A DNA stretch of 64,000 bases from Falsiroseomonas sp051860665. Its GTDB lineage: Bacteria; Pseudomonadota; Alphaproteobacteria; Acetobacterales; Acetobacteraceae. The stretch is from contig NZ_JBHYDM010000006.1 of NCBI RefSeq assembly GCF_051860665.1, forward strand, positions 124,001 through 188,000. Reading direction: 5' to 3'. Shown one piece after another: positions 16,518-25,808 of the stretch; positions within the stretch are counted from its first letter, which is position 1, and the number at the start of each line of letters is the position of its first letter. The notes beneath the pieces are model-generated. The model saw only the letters and a program-made list of their open reading frames with translations. It was not told the origin of the DNA and did no database searches. The position numbers and the translations under genes were made by a program.

Positions 16518-17924
16518 TCAGCGCCGCGCCGGCACATGGCCTTCGCCGATATCCCACCAGATGCCGGCCATCAGCCCGAGGCCCTCGCGCAGCAGCGGTG
16601 CCAGCGCATGCTCATCCGGCCCGTGCTGGTTGCAGCCGGCATAGCTGTTCGGAATCCAGATCACCGGCGTGCCCAGCTCCTCCAGGAACATGTCGGAGGG
16701 GTTGGAGCCGGAGGAATTCGGGATGATGTTCGGCGCCCGGTTGGTGGTGCGGCGCATGGAGCCCGCGACCATCTCCACCCAGGGATCGTCCGGATCGGTG
16801 CGGGACGCGCCAAACATGTCGCGCTCCATCATCGGCACGATCTCGACCTCGGGAAAGCCCTTGGCATCGAGGTGCCGGCGCAGCGCGGGTACGAAAGCGG
16901 CGCCGGGGATATCCGCCGTATGCCGCACCTGCAGCCGCGCCCGTGCCTCGCCCTGCACGGCATTGGTCGGCGCATCCGGATGGCCGGTGATCTGCGCCAG
17001 CACGATCACGCTGGTCCAGCCGAAGATCTTTTCGGCCTTTGTCAGGCCGGTCTCGCCCCAGCCGGGATCGCCTTCGGGCAGGCCGGGGATATCCTCGAAG
17101 ACCAGGTCGCCGATGGCGCGCTTGACGGAGGCGGGCATGGCGGCCGGCGTCCAGCCCTCCACCAGGATGCGGCCGTTGCGGTCCACGATGCTGGCCAGCG
17201 CATGCGCCAGCACGAAGGCGGGATCGGTCAGCACGCCGCCCCAGTGGCCGGAATGATGCGCATGGTCCCGCAGCCGCACCAGCAGGTCGAAGGCCACGCC
17301 CCCACGCGCGCCGAGCTTCATCTCCGGCATGAAGGTGGTCTGCCGCGGACCGTCGAGCCCGATGAAGACATCCGCCGCCAGCCTTTCGCGCTCCGCCCGC
17401 AGCAGGTCGCGCAAGCCTGGCGAGCCCTGTTCCTCGCCCGTCTCCACCAGCACCTTGGCATTGAAGCCGAGCCGGCCGCCGCGCTCTGCCAGCACGGCGC
17501 GCAGTGCCTCGATGGCGATCAGGTGCTGGCCCTTGTTGTCCACGGTGCCGCGCCCGTACCACTTGTCGCCGCGCGTCGTGACCTGCCAGGGGTCCAGGCC
17601 CTCGCTCCATTTCGGCGCGAGGCCGCGCACCACATCGCCATGCCCATAGATCAGCACCGTCGGCAGCGCGGGATCCTCGATGCGCGTCGCGACGAAGACC
17701 GGGCCGCGGCCGGGGCGGGGATTGTCCAGCACCACCTGCTCGAAGGGCATGTCGCGCATCAGCGCGGGGAGCGTCTCGGTGCAATAGCGGGTCAGGGCCG
17801 GCAGGCTGTCCGGCAGCTGGCTTTCGGTCGGCACCGCGACGAGCCTGCGCAGCCCTTCGAGATATGCACCCTCATCAAAGCAGCGTTCCGCGCGCGCGAT
17901 CGCTCCTGCCCGGCTGCCCGTCAT
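16518..17924 (-). CDS. M20 family metallopeptidase (dipeptidase-type)
   Basis: The 468-aa dinuclear-zinc peptidase has the classical M20A order: VLIYGHGDVV (first zinc histidine and catalytic aspartate), WYGRGTVDNKGQ (bridging aspartate), ETGEEQGSPGL (catalytic glutamates), GLDG, and the C-terminal NQHGPDEH with the last zinc histidine. The ATG at 17924 gives the N-terminus MTGSRAGAIARAERCF. It is about 60 bases downstream of the flavin monooxygenase and directly upstream of the AbgB-like gene. It probably hydrolyses a small peptide or N-carbamoyl/N-acyl amino acid in the cytoplasm. Confidence 0.9.
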   Translation of the reverse strand: MTGSRAGAIARAERCFDEGAYLEGLRRLVAVPTESQLPDSLPALTRYCTETLPALMRDMPFEQVVLDNPRPGRGPVFVATRIEDPALPTVLIYGHGDVVRGLAPKWSEGLDPWQVTTRGDKWYGRGTVDNKGQHLIAIEALRAVLAERGGRLGFNAKVLVETGEEQGSPGLRDLLRAERERLAADVFIGLDGPRQTTFMPEMKLGARGGVAFDLLVRLRDHAHHSGHWGGVLTDPAFVLAHALASIVDRNGRILVEGWTPAAMPASVKRAIGDLVFEDIPGLPEGDPGWGETGLTKAEKIFGWTSVIVLAQITGHPDAPTNAVQGEARARLQVRHTADIPGAAFVPALRRHLDAKGFPEVEIVPMMERDMFGASRTDPDDPWVEMVAGSMRRTTNRAPNIIPNSSGSNPSDMFLEELGTPVIWIPNSYAGCNQHGPDEHALAPLLREGLGLMAGIWWDIGEGHVPARR

Positions 17925-17988
17925 CTCGCATCCTTCCCGCAATCCGCGTGGAGCTTCGCCCGGATTGCCGGCTGCGGGAAGACCTGCG

Positions 17989-19485
17989 CTACTCTGCGGC
18001 GAGACGCGCCGGGTCGATCTCCACCTGCGCCACGTCATAGGCGCGCAGGGACTCGTAGAAGCGCGGAAGATCGCTGGCGAAGAGGCCGCGCGTGATGCCG
18101 GCGGCCAGGCGCGGCACGGCAATGCCCATGGCATTGATCGAGGCCCCAGCCGGGCCGAAGGACATGGTGGTGCCGATGCCGAACAGATGGATATCGCGCA
18201 TCCAGGGCGTCTCGCCCGGCACGCGTTCCAGGAAGCTGTAGTCGTCCGCGAGATAGGGGAATTCGCCGAGACGTGGATTGGCTTCCTCGGGCGGCGGCGT
18301 GTAGCGGTCCGACCAGCGCGCGATGTTATGGGCGCAGCCGGCCAATTCCGGCACCAGCATCGGGTCCATCCGCACGCCGGTGCCGCAGATGAGGAAATCA
18401 GCGGCGAAGTCGCCACGGGAGGTCGCGACCACCGCCCTTCCATCCTGCACCAGCGCATCGGTCCAGGGACGTCCCACATGCATCAAGAAATTCGGGAAGG
18501 CGAGCACGCGCGCATAGGTGTCCGGCGGAAAGCCTTCGCGCAGCCCCAGCACATGCGCCATGAAGCGCCAGCGCCATTCGTCCGGCATCTCATGGATATG
18601 GCGCAGGAAGCCGGCGAAGGTCAGCCAGCGATAGGGCTGCACCACCATCGGCTCCGCCCTGCGGCAGAACAGATGCACCTCCGCCGCGCCGGCCTCCAAC
18701 GCCATCGCCGCATTGTCGAAGGCGGATGCCCCGGCGCCGAGCACCGCCACCACCTTGCCGCGCAGCGCCGCGAAATCGATCGGGTCCGCGCTATGCGCGC
18801 GCAGCGGCCGCGGCAGCGCGGCGACGAAATCCGGCATCCACCAGATGCCGGCACCTTCCTGGCCGGTTGCGAGCACCACCTTGCGCGCCAGCATCGGGCC
18901 TTCCGTTGTCTCCACCCGCAGGCAGGGCAGGCCGTCATCGGTGCGGGCGGGGGAGATGCGTCCCGCCGTCACGCCATTGCGCACCGGCACGCCGACCACG
19001 CGCCGCAGCCACAGCAGGTAGTCGTTCCAGTACTCCTTCGGGATATAGCGCAGCTTGTCCCAATCCGCCGTGCCGAACTGCGCCTCGTGCCAGGCCTGGT
19101 AGGTGAGGGAGGGCACGCCGAGATCCGGTCCGCTCTGATCCTTCCAGGACCGCAGGTTGTGCATGCGGGCATAGGTCAGCCAAGGTCCCTCCCGCCCATA
19201 CTCCGCGCGATCGAGCACCAGCAGGTTGCGCACCTTGTCGCGCATCAGCGCGAAGGCGGTGACCACGCCGCACTGCCCGCCGCCGACCACCAGCACATCC
19301 AGCACCGGCGCGCCGCCGCAGGTCCTGGGTTGCAGCCAGTCCATGCGCGGATGGGCGATGAGGTCGAGGTCGCGCCGTGCATCGGCTTCGAGCGCCGTGA
19401 GGCTGCGAGGTGCGGGCAAGGCTGGTCTCTCCGGATCTGGGGTGGGGCGCAGAAGATGGTCGAAAACGGCGGCCTTGCCAGCCAC
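17989..19485 (-). CDS. FAD/NAD(P)-binding monooxygenase (SidA/FMO-like)
   Basis: The roughly 498-aa flavoprotein contains an N-terminal FAD-binding fold (VLVVGGGQCGVVTAFAL) and a second nucleotide fold for NAD(P) (VVAVLGAGASAFDNAAMAL), the two-dinucleotide-domain layout of class B monooxygenases. The start is uncertain: I chose GTG at 19485 (VAGKAAVFDHLL). An ATG at 19581 is in frame, but the extra residues are Arg/Pro-rich like antisense translation. It heads the minus-strand operon with the M20 enzymes and the hydroxyacid dehydrogenase, so it may perform N- or C-hydroxylation or a Baeyer-Villiger step on the same compound. Confidence 0.82.
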   Translation of the reverse strand: MAGKAAVFDHLLRPTPDPERPALPAPRSLTALEADARRDLDLIAHPRMDWLQPRTCGGAPVLDVLVVGGGQCGVVTAFALMRDKVRNLLVLDRAEYGREGPWLTYARMHNLRSWKDQSGPDLGVPSLTYQAWHEAQFGTADWDKLRYIPKEYWNDYLLWLRRVVGVPVRNGVTAGRISPARTDDGLPCLRVETTEGPMLARKVVLATGQEGAGIWWMPDFVAALPRPLRAHSADPIDFAALRGKVVAVLGAGASAFDNAAMALEAGAAEVHLFCRRAEPMVVQPYRWLTFAGFLRHIHEMPDEWRWRFMAHVLGLREGFPPDTYARVLAFPNFLMHVGRPWTDALVQDGRAVVATSRGDFAADFLICGTGVRMDPMLVPELAGCAHNIARWSDRYTPPPEEANPRLGEFPYLADDYSFLERVPGETPWMRDIHLFGIGTTMSFGPAGASINAMGIAVPRLAAGITRGLFASDLPRFYESLRAYDVAQVEIDPARLAAE

Positions 19486-19633
19486 GAAATCCGCGCTGGA
19501 ATCGTATGCCGCAGGGCTTTGGCGCGTATACCGGCACGGCCTGCTTGTGGGCCGCGCAGCGCCGTCCGGAGCGCCTCGCACGCGCCGCGGATGCCGCTTG
19601 CATGCCGCTGCCTTTTGTTGCCACGCTGACGCA

Positions 19634-20569
19634 ATGCAGGAGAAGACCCTTCCCCGCGCCGCCGCGCTCGCGCCCTCGCCGATCTGGTGGCGACGATGGG
19701 AACTGCCGACCTGGGGCGTGATGCTGGCGATCTACGCCTGCTGGTTCGCGCTGGTCTGGTTCCATGCCAACATTCCCTGGCCGCTGCTGATGGCCGGCGG
19801 GGCCTATGTGCTGGCGTGGCATTTCTCCCTGCAGCATGAGGCGATCCATGGCTGGCGCAGCATTCCGCGCTGGCTGCGCACGGCGCTGGTCTGGCCGCCG
19901 ATCGGCGGCTGGCTGCCCTTCGAGCTCTACAAGCGCAGCCACACGGCGCATCACCGCAATACGGTGCTGACCTATCCCGGCGAGGATACCGAAAGCGTCT
20001 ACCATAGGCAGGCGGACTGGTCCGGCTATTCGCGCCCTTGGCGCGCCGTGCTGCTGTTCAACCAGACGCTGCTGGGACGCCTGACCGTCGGGCCTCTCCT
20101 GCGCCTGCGCAAGCTGGTCATCATCGAGTTCGGAAAACTGTGCGCGGGGGATTTTCGTGATGTGCCGGTCTGGCTCGGCTTCTTCGCAGGGCTGGCGGTG
20201 GTGCTGGGCTTCGTCTCCGGCGTCGCGGGCATGCCGGTGTGGCAATACTACCTGATCTTCGTGCTGCCGGGCCTAAGCCTCGGCCTGTTGCGCGCCTTCA
20301 TCGAGCATCGCTGGGGACCCACGCCGGGCGAGCGAACGGCCAGCGTCGAATCCAACTGGGTCTTTGGCCTGCTGTTCCTGTGGAACAACCTGCATATCGT
20401 GCATCACCTCTATCCGCAGATGGCGTGGTTCGAGATTCCGGGCTTCTGGCGCCGGCATCGCGACCGGCTGCTGGCCCATAACGGCCACTACGTCTTTCCC
20501 GGCTATTTCGACATCGCACGCCGCTGGCTTCTGAAGCCGGTCTTCGTGCCAGCGCATCCGGCACGCTGA
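19634..20569 (+). CDS. Membrane fatty acid desaturase family protein
   Basis: The 311-aa integral membrane di-iron enzyme has all three histidine boxes: HEAIH (HX3H), HTAHH (HX2HH) and HIVHH (HX2HH), with hydrophobic pairs between them. Length fits the short bacterial desaturase/ketolase group. The ATG at 19634 is close to the divergent monooxygenase gene, and the ribosome-binding site is weak. It could be an acyl-lipid desaturase or a hydroxylase. It stands alone: the next gene begins 31 bases later but belongs to a transporter. Confidence 0.85.
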   Translation: MQEKTLPRAAALAPSPIWWRRWELPTWGVMLAIYACWFALVWFHANIPWPLLMAGGAYVLAWHFSLQHEAIHGWRSIPRWLRTALVWPPIGGWLPFELYKRSHTAHHRNTVLTYPGEDTESVYHRQADWSGYSRPWRAVLLFNQTLLGRLTVGPLLRLRKLVIIEFGKLCAGDFRDVPVWLGFFAGLAVVLGFVSGVAGMPVWQYYLIFVLPGLSLGLLRAFIEHRWGPTPGERTASVESNWVFGLLFLWNNLHIVHHLYPQMAWFEIPGFWRRHRDRLLAHNGHYVFPGYFDIARRWLLKPVFVPAHPAR

Positions 20570-20600
20570 ACCCCGGCGCGCGCAACCAAGGACAGGGACC

Positions 20601-21644
20601 ATGATGATGAAGCGACGCCACCTGCTCGGTGCGGGCCTCACCCTCGCCGCACCTGCGACGCTCCGCGCTCAGGGCGCGCCGCAATTCACCTTCCGGCTGC
20701 ACAGCTTTTCCTCGCCGACGGCGCTGGACCACACGCTGCACCTCGACCCCTGGGCGGCGAAGGTGGCGCAGGAATCCGGCGGGCGCATCAAGATCGAGGT
20801 CTTCCCCGCCATGCAGCTCGGCGGCCAGCCGCGCGACCTGGTGCAGCAGCTGGAAGACGGCGTGGTCGATATCATCTGGACCGTACCGGGATTCACACCG
20901 GGCCGCTTCATGGGGACGGAGGGGCTGGAGCTGCCCTTCATGAACACCGGCCTCTCCGCCACCGAAAGCCCGGCGGCGATGGAGTTCATCGCCAAGCACT
21001 TGGCGGATACCGAATACCGCGGCATCAAGATCATCGCGGTGCATGCGACGGACCGCGCGCTGGTGCATACCTCGCGCAAGCCGATCCGGACCCTGGAGGA
21101 CTTTCGCGGCCTCAAGCTGCGCGTCGCCGGCCGCTTCATCGGTGAGGCGGTGACGGCGCTCGGCGGCACGCCCGTCGGCATTCCGCTCGGTGGCGTCTAC
21201 GAGGCGACTGCGCGCAACCAGGTGGATGGCTTCCTCATCAACTGGGCCATCACGCAGCCCTTCCGCCTGTATGAAGTGGCAAAGTTCCACAGCGAGCCGC
21301 CGGGCGTCGGCCTGTTCCAGGGCATGATCCTGACGCTGATGAACGGCCGCAGCTACAACCGCCTGCCGCCCGACCTGAAGGCGGTGATTGACGCGAATTC
21401 CGGCCCCGCCCTCGCCGCCGATCGCGGCCGGATCTGGGACACGCAGACCAAGCCCGCGGTGGATGCCACCATCGCCGCCGGCAACGAGATCATCGCGATC
21501 GGGCCGGAGGAAAAGGCGCGCTGGCGCACCGCGGTGCAGCCGGCCTACGACGCCTGGATCGCCGAGATGACGCGCCGCGGCCGCAACGGGCGGGCGATGT
21601 TCGAGGATCTGCAGGCCATCACCGCCAGGCATGGCCGCGCGTGA
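20601..21644 (+). CDS. TRAP transporter substrate-binding protein (DctP family)
   Basis: The 347-aa periplasmic protein captures an organic acid for the following DctQM membrane proteins. The N-terminus has a signal peptide, MMMKRRHLLGAGLTLAAPA, cleaved after LRAQ. DctP motifs include LEDGVVDIIW, the helix GLELPFMNTG, and RTLEDFRGLKLRVAG with the conserved arginine that binds the carboxylate of the ligand. The gene overlaps the dctQ start (GTGA). The start is one of three consecutive ATG codons after an AGGACAGGG ribosome-binding stretch. The ligand is unknown. Confidence 0.92.
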   Translation: MMMKRRHLLGAGLTLAAPATLRAQGAPQFTFRLHSFSSPTALDHTLHLDPWAAKVAQESGGRIKIEVFPAMQLGGQPRDLVQQLEDGVVDIIWTVPGFTPGRFMGTEGLELPFMNTGLSATESPAAMEFIAKHLADTEYRGIKIIAVHATDRALVHTSRKPIRTLEDFRGLKLRVAGRFIGEAVTALGGTPVGIPLGGVYEATARNQVDGFLINWAITQPFRLYEVAKFHSEPPGVGLFQGMILTLMNGRSYNRLPPDLKAVIDANSGPALAADRGRIWDTQTKPAVDATIAAGNEIIAIGPEEKARWRTAVQPAYDAWIAEMTRRGRNGRAMFEDLQAITARHGRA

Positions 21645-22135
21645 CCCTTGCGGCGCTTCGCGGGGCGCTGACGCGCCTCGCCGTGACCTGCGCGCTGCTG
21701 GGTGGCGCGCTGCTGTTGTTGGCGGTGGGGGTCACCACCGCCTCCGTCCTGCGTGGCGCCTTCGGCGCGCCAATACTGGGCGATAGCGAGATCGTCGAAC
21801 TCGCGCTCGGCGTGGCCGTGGTGCTCTGCATGCCGCTCTGCGAGATGAAGGGCGCGCATGTGCTGGTGGATTTCTTCACCCAGGCCCTGCCGGCGCGGGG
21901 CACCGCAGGGCTGGATGCCGCGATGCGCGCCGTGGCGGCGCTGGTCGTCGGCGTGCTGGCCTGGCGGCTGGCCATCGGCGGCTACAATATGTGGGACCGG
22001 GAACGCGATTCGATGTTTCTGCAGCTGCCCTTCTGGTGGGGTTATGCGGCGGCGGCGCTGGGCATGGCGGCCTGGAGCCTCTGCGCCGCCTTCGTCGCCG
22101 TCGAGAGCTTCGTCCGGCTGCGGCGGCCGGCATGA
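21641..22135 (+). CDS. TRAP transporter small permease (DctQ family)
   Basis: The 164-aa protein has four transmembrane helices, with the conserved acidic motif GDSEIVELALGVAVVL in the second helix and EMKGAHVLVDFF following it. It starts at a GTG overlapping the dctP stop by four bases and ends overlapping the dctM ATG by four bases, so the three subunits are coupled. It bridges the binding protein and the large permease. Confidence 0.92.
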   Translation: MTLAALRGALTRLAVTCALLGGALLLLAVGVTTASVLRGAFGAPILGDSEIVELALGVAVVLCMPLCEMKGAHVLVDFFTQALPARGTAGLDAAMRAVAALVVGVLAWRLAIGGYNMWDRERDSMFLQLPFWWGYAAAALGMAAWSLCAAFVAVESFVRLRRPA

Positions 22136-23448
22136 GCAATTTCGCCATAGGCCTGACCATGTTCGGCGGCGCGCTGGCGCTGATCGCGTTGCGCATGCCG
22201 GTCGGCATCGCCATGCTGCTGGTGGGCGGGCTGGGCTATGCCGAGATCTCGGGTTGGGATCGGCTTTTCGCCACGCTGAACACACTGACCTTCAGCCGCT
22301 TCTCCTCCTACACCCTTTCCGTCATCCCGCTGTTCCTGCTGATGGGCGATTTCGCCACCAAGGGCGGGATGAACCGCGCGCTGTTCCGCTGCGCGCGGGC
22401 CTGGATGGGGCATTGGCGCGGCGGCCTGGCGGTGGCCAGCATCGGCGGCTGCGCGGCCTTCGGCGCCATCTGCGGAAGCTCCCTCGCCACCGCCGCCACC
22501 ATGTCGCAGGTCGCGCTGCCGGAGATGCGGCGGCATGGCTATTCGCCCGCCCTGTCCACCGGCACGCTGGCGGCCGGCGGCACGCTCGGCATCCTCATCC
22601 CGCCCAGCGTCATCCTGGTGATCTATGCGATCTACACGGAGATGAGCATCGGCGCGCTGTTCGTCGCAGCGGTCATCCCGGGCCTGATCGCGACGGCCGG
22701 ATACATGCTGGTGGTGAATATCTATACGCGCCTGTCCCCCGGCGCCGCACCGCCCGCCGAGCGCATGCCCTACCGCGAACGCCTGCGCGCCACCTTGGAC
22801 GTATGGCCGGTGATGATGGTCTTCGTGCTCGTCGTCACCGGCATCTATGGCGGCTGGTTCAGCGCGACGGAGGGTGCGGCCATCGGGGCCGCCGCCACCG
22901 GCCTGCTCGCCGTGGTGCTGGGCGGCATGCGTTGGCAGGGGCTGAAGGAGAGCCTGCTGTCCACCGCGGAGACCACGGGGCTGATCTTCCTGGTGCTGCT
23001 GGGCGCGGAGCTGTTCAGCGCCGCGCTGGCGCTGTCGCACCTGCCATCGGAACTGTCTTCGATGGTCGCGGCGCTGCCGATTCCGCCGCTGGCGATCCTG
23101 TCCGCCATCGTGCTGGTCTATCTGATCCTGGGCTGCTTCATGGAGAGCATGGCGATGGTGCTGCTGACGCTGCCCATCTTCGTGCCGCTGATGCTCGGCC
23201 TGGACTTCGGCATGGACCGCACGCAGGTGCTGGTGTGGTTCGGCATCCTGGTGCTGATGAGCGTGGAGGTGGGCATGATCTCGCCGCCCTTCGGCCTGAA
23301 CCTCTTCGTCATCAACGCCATGGCGAAGGACATCCCGATGGGCGAGACCTATCGCGGCGTGCTGCCCTTCTGCATCTCGGACGTGCTGCGCATCATCATC
23401 CTGCTGCTGTTCCCGGCGCTTTCGCTCTGGCTGCCGGGGCTTTGGTGA
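22132..23448 (+). CDS. TRAP transporter large permease (DctM family)
   Basis: The 438-aa sodium-coupled permease has about twelve hydrophobic segments. DctM signatures are visible: GGCAAFGAICGSSLATAATM, GTLAAGGTLGILIPPSVILV and, near the C-terminus, EVGMISPPFGLNLFVI. The ATG at 22132 overlaps the DctQ stop (ATGA). With the previous two genes it makes a complete TRAP system, unlike the single Bug-type binding protein that follows 25 bases later. Confidence 0.94.
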   Translation: MSNFAIGLTMFGGALALIALRMPVGIAMLLVGGLGYAEISGWDRLFATLNTLTFSRFSSYTLSVIPLFLLMGDFATKGGMNRALFRCARAWMGHWRGGLAVASIGGCAAFGAICGSSLATAATMSQVALPEMRRHGYSPALSTGTLAAGGTLGILIPPSVILVIYAIYTEMSIGALFVAAVIPGLIATAGYMLVVNIYTRLSPGAAPPAERMPYRERLRATLDVWPVMMVFVLVVTGIYGGWFSATEGAAIGAAATGLLAVVLGGMRWQGLKESLLSTAETTGLIFLVLLGAELFSAALALSHLPSELSSMVAALPIPPLAILSAIVLVYLILGCFMESMAMVLLTLPIFVPLMLGLDFGMDRTQVLVWFGILVLMSVEVGMISPPFGLNLFVINAMAKDIPMGETYRGVLPFCISDVLRIIILLLFPALSLWLPGLW

Positions 23449-23472
23449 CCCGGCCTTTCGAAGGATCACGCA

Positions 23473-24432
23473 ATGCGCAGAATGCTGGCGAAGCTTCTTC
23501 TTGCGGCGGCGGTGGCCTGGCCGGGTGTCGCGGCTGCGCAGGTTTTCCCGACGCGACCCATGCGAATCATCGTGCCTTTCCCGGCTGGAGGCGCCGCGGA
23601 TGCGCAGACGCGCGCCTTTGCCGATGCGCTGGCGGCGCATTACGGCCAGCGGGTTCTGGTGGATAATCGACCCGGCGCGGGTGGCAATCTGGGGACGGAC
23701 GCTGCGGTCAAGGCGCCTGCCGATGGCTATACCCTGGTCATCGGCGGGCCCAATGTCATCAATACGCACTACCTGCTGCGCGACACGCCCTTCCGCTGGG
23801 AACGGGATCTGGAGCCGCTGGGGCTGATGTTCGCCTCCTCCAACGTGCTGGTGGTGCATCCCTCGGTGCCTGCGCGCAACGTGCAGGAATTCATCGCGCA
23901 TCTGCGGGCCAATCCCGGGCGGCTGAACTTCGCCTCCGCCGGGGCGGGCGGGTCCATCCATCTCTCGGCCGAGATGTTCATGCGGATGACCGGCACGCAG
24001 ATGGTGCATGTGCCCTATCGCGGCGATGCCCTGGCGCGCGCGGATCTCACCAGCGGCGCCGTGCAGGTGATGTTCAATGCCATCGGCAGTTCGGTGGAGC
24101 CGGTGCGCGCGGGGCAATGGCGGGGTCTTGCCACCACCGGTCCGACCCGCGCCGTCGCCCTGCCAGACCTGCCGACGGTCGAGGAAAGCGGGCTGCCGGG
24201 CTATGTGGTGCTGAGCTGGATGGGCCTGTTCGGCCCGAAGGGCATTCCCGATCCGGTCCGGGCCAGGCTGCAGGAAGGCTTTGACGCCGTTTTCGCAAAT
24301 CCCGCCCATCGCGCGGCCTTCGAGCGGCTGGGCGTGGATGTCACTCCCTCCACGTCCGCGGCGCATCTGGCCTATATGCACGCGCAGGAGGCAATCTGGG
24401 CCCCCATCCTGAGGACCTTCGATCCCCAATGA
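23473..24432 (+). CDS. Tripartite tricarboxylate transporter (Bug-type) binding protein
   Basis: The 319-aa periplasmic protein has a signal peptide ending in VAAAQ and the Bug signature FPTRPMRIIVPFPAGGAAD, followed by the RPGAGGNLGTDAAVKAPADG and PYRGD motifs. Bug proteins normally serve TctAB membrane proteins, but none is encoded nearby, so this is one of the many orphan Bug proteins typical of such genomes. The stop overlaps the GST start (ATGA). The ligand is unknown; the coupling with GST and a preceding TRAP system suggests a shared organic acid. Confidence 0.9.
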   Translation: MRRMLAKLLLAAAVAWPGVAAAQVFPTRPMRIIVPFPAGGAADAQTRAFADALAAHYGQRVLVDNRPGAGGNLGTDAAVKAPADGYTLVIGGPNVINTHYLLRDTPFRWERDLEPLGLMFASSNVLVVHPSVPARNVQEFIAHLRANPGRLNFASAGAGGSIHLSAEMFMRMTGTQMVHVPYRGDALARADLTSGAVQVMFNAIGSSVEPVRAGQWRGLATTGPTRAVALPDLPTVEESGLPGYVVLSWMGLFGPKGIPDPVRARLQEGFDAVFANPAHRAAFERLGVDVTPSTSAAHLAYMHAQEAIWAPILRTFDPQ

Positions 24433-25034
24433 TCCAGATCTGGTCCGCCCGGACCACCAACGGGCTGCGCGTCTCCATCATGCTGGAGGAGCTGGGCCTG
24501 CCCTATCGCGCGCATGCGGTGGATATCGACGATCCCGCGACCAAGCCGGCGGAGATGATGGCGATCGCGCCGCACGGCGCCATCCCGGTCTTCAAGGACG
24601 ATGCGACAGGCATCGCCATGACCCAGTCCTTCGCCATCATGCAGCATCTCTGCGAGCAGGAAGGCCGCTTCCTGCCGAAGGCGCCGGCGGCGCGGGCGCT
24701 GGTGCTGCAATGGATGTCCTATGTGATGACGGACGTCATCAGCGCCACGCACCCGATCTTCGTGCTGACCAGCGAATTCGCCGATACGCCCGCGCCCATC
24801 ATCGCCCATTACGAGGCGCGGCTGCTGCGCTTCCTCGGCCAGGCGGATGCGCAGCTGGCGGCAACGCCGTATCTCTGCGGCGATGAGGTGACGGTGGCGG
24901 ATTTCGCGCTCTACCCCACCGCCGCCTTCCGCAGCCGCCTGCTGGATCGCGCCGGGGGCCTGCCGCATCTGCGTGCCTGGATGCGGACCATGGCCGCACG
25001 CCCGGGGGTGGCGCGCGGCATGGCGGTGCCGTAG
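24429..25034 (+). CDS. Glutathione S-transferase family protein
   Basis: The 201-aa protein has an N-terminal thioredoxin-like domain (about residues 1-80), with TTNGLRVSIMLEELGLPY resembling the YfcG/YghU-type glutathione site and PHGAIPVF carrying the cis-proline. An all-helical C-terminal domain includes VTVADFALYP. The usual ES motif contacting the gamma-glutamyl group reads QSFAIM. It is coupled to the Bug gene upstream and ends adjacent to the convergent RraA-like gene with no spacer. It may detoxify or isomerise an imported compound. Confidence 0.87.
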   Translation: MIQIWSARTTNGLRVSIMLEELGLPYRAHAVDIDDPATKPAEMMAIAPHGAIPVFKDDATGIAMTQSFAIMQHLCEQEGRFLPKAPAARALVLQWMSYVMTDVISATHPIFVLTSEFADTPAPIIAHYEARLLRFLGQADAQLAATPYLCGDEVTVADFALYPTAAFRSRLLDRAGGLPHLRAWMRTMAARPGVARGMAVP

Positions 25035-25745
25035 TCAGCCGCCGCGCGCGGCCTTCCATTCCGCGAAGGCGGCGCGCGTGGCCTCATTGGCGGGGTAGGT
25101 GCCCTTCAACGGCGCGCCGGCCTTGATGCGCTCCACGATGAAGGCCTCCATTTCCTCGCGCGCCGCGGCCGCGGCCGCGACCTCCGCCGCATGGGCGGCG
25201 GGCACCAGCACCACGCCATTGCCATCGCCCACCAGCACATCGCCGGGCATCACGCCGACGCCGTCGCAGCCCACCGGCCCGCCCATCTCCGTGAAGTGCA
25301 GGAAGAGGGATGCGGAGGTCGCCGCATTGCCCTTGGCGAACACGGCCAGATCGATTCCGGCAATTGCCTCCTGGTCCGAGACGCAGCCATCGATCACGAT
25401 GGCCGCCGCGCCGCGCACCACGGCGTAGGTCGCCATGATATCGCCGAAGACCGAGGCACGCAGATCGCCGCCTGCCTCGATCACCAGCACATCGTCCGGC
25501 CCCAAGGCCTCGAAGGCGGTCATCTGCAGGTCCGGCAATTCGCCGGCGGCAACGCGCTTCTTCAGATCTTCCCGTGTCGGAATGGCGCGCAGCGTCACGG
25601 CCCGGCCGACGAAGCGCCGCTTCGGGCCGACCGGTGCCAGGCCGCGCATATGGTTGCTGCCGAGGCCCGACTTGGCCATCACGGCATTCACCGTCGGGAC
25701 GGCGCAAAGGGCGAGCTGGCGGGCGATCTCGGTGGTGAGGGCCAT
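25035..25745 (-). CDS. RraA/HMG-aldolase-fold protein with Arg123 replaced by Ser
   Basis: The 236-aa protein belongs to the RraA-like family that includes class II 4-hydroxy-4-methyl-2-oxoglutarate aldolases and oxaloacetate decarboxylases. The family motif (glycine, about 20 residues, then Arg-Asp) appears as FGDIMATYAVVRG...IDGCVSDQE. The metal-binding Asp124 is kept but the preceding residue, normally the pyruvate-stabilising arginine (R123 in the Pseudomonas aldolase numbering), is serine. Activity is therefore probably altered. It lies 63 bases downstream of urtE on the same strand but may have its own promoter. A link with protocatechuate breakdown is possible but doubtful given the substitution. 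Confidence 0.75.
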   Translation of the reverse strand: MALTTEIARQLALCAVPTVNAVMAKSGLGSNHMRGLAPVGPKRRFVGRAVTLRAIPTREDLKKRVAAGELPDLQMTAFEALGPDDVLVIEAGGDLRASVFGDIMATYAVVRGAAAIVIDGCVSDQEAIAGIDLAVFAKGNAATSASLFLHFTEMGGPVGCDGVGVMPGDVLVGDGNGVVLVPAAHAAEVAAAAAAREEMEAFIVERIKAGAPLKGTYPANEATRAAFAEWKAARGG

Positions 25746-25808
25746 GTCACGTCTCCGGTATAGCCGGGGAAGGCTACGCCGTTTCGGTCGCTGCGCCAGG
25801 GGGATGGT

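Noticed and set aside
22042..24429. Long minus-strand open frame of nearly 800 codons opposite the TRAP and Bug genes
   Set aside because: Low-complexity His/Gln/Arg composition, no domain, and conserved transporter genes occupy the other strand.
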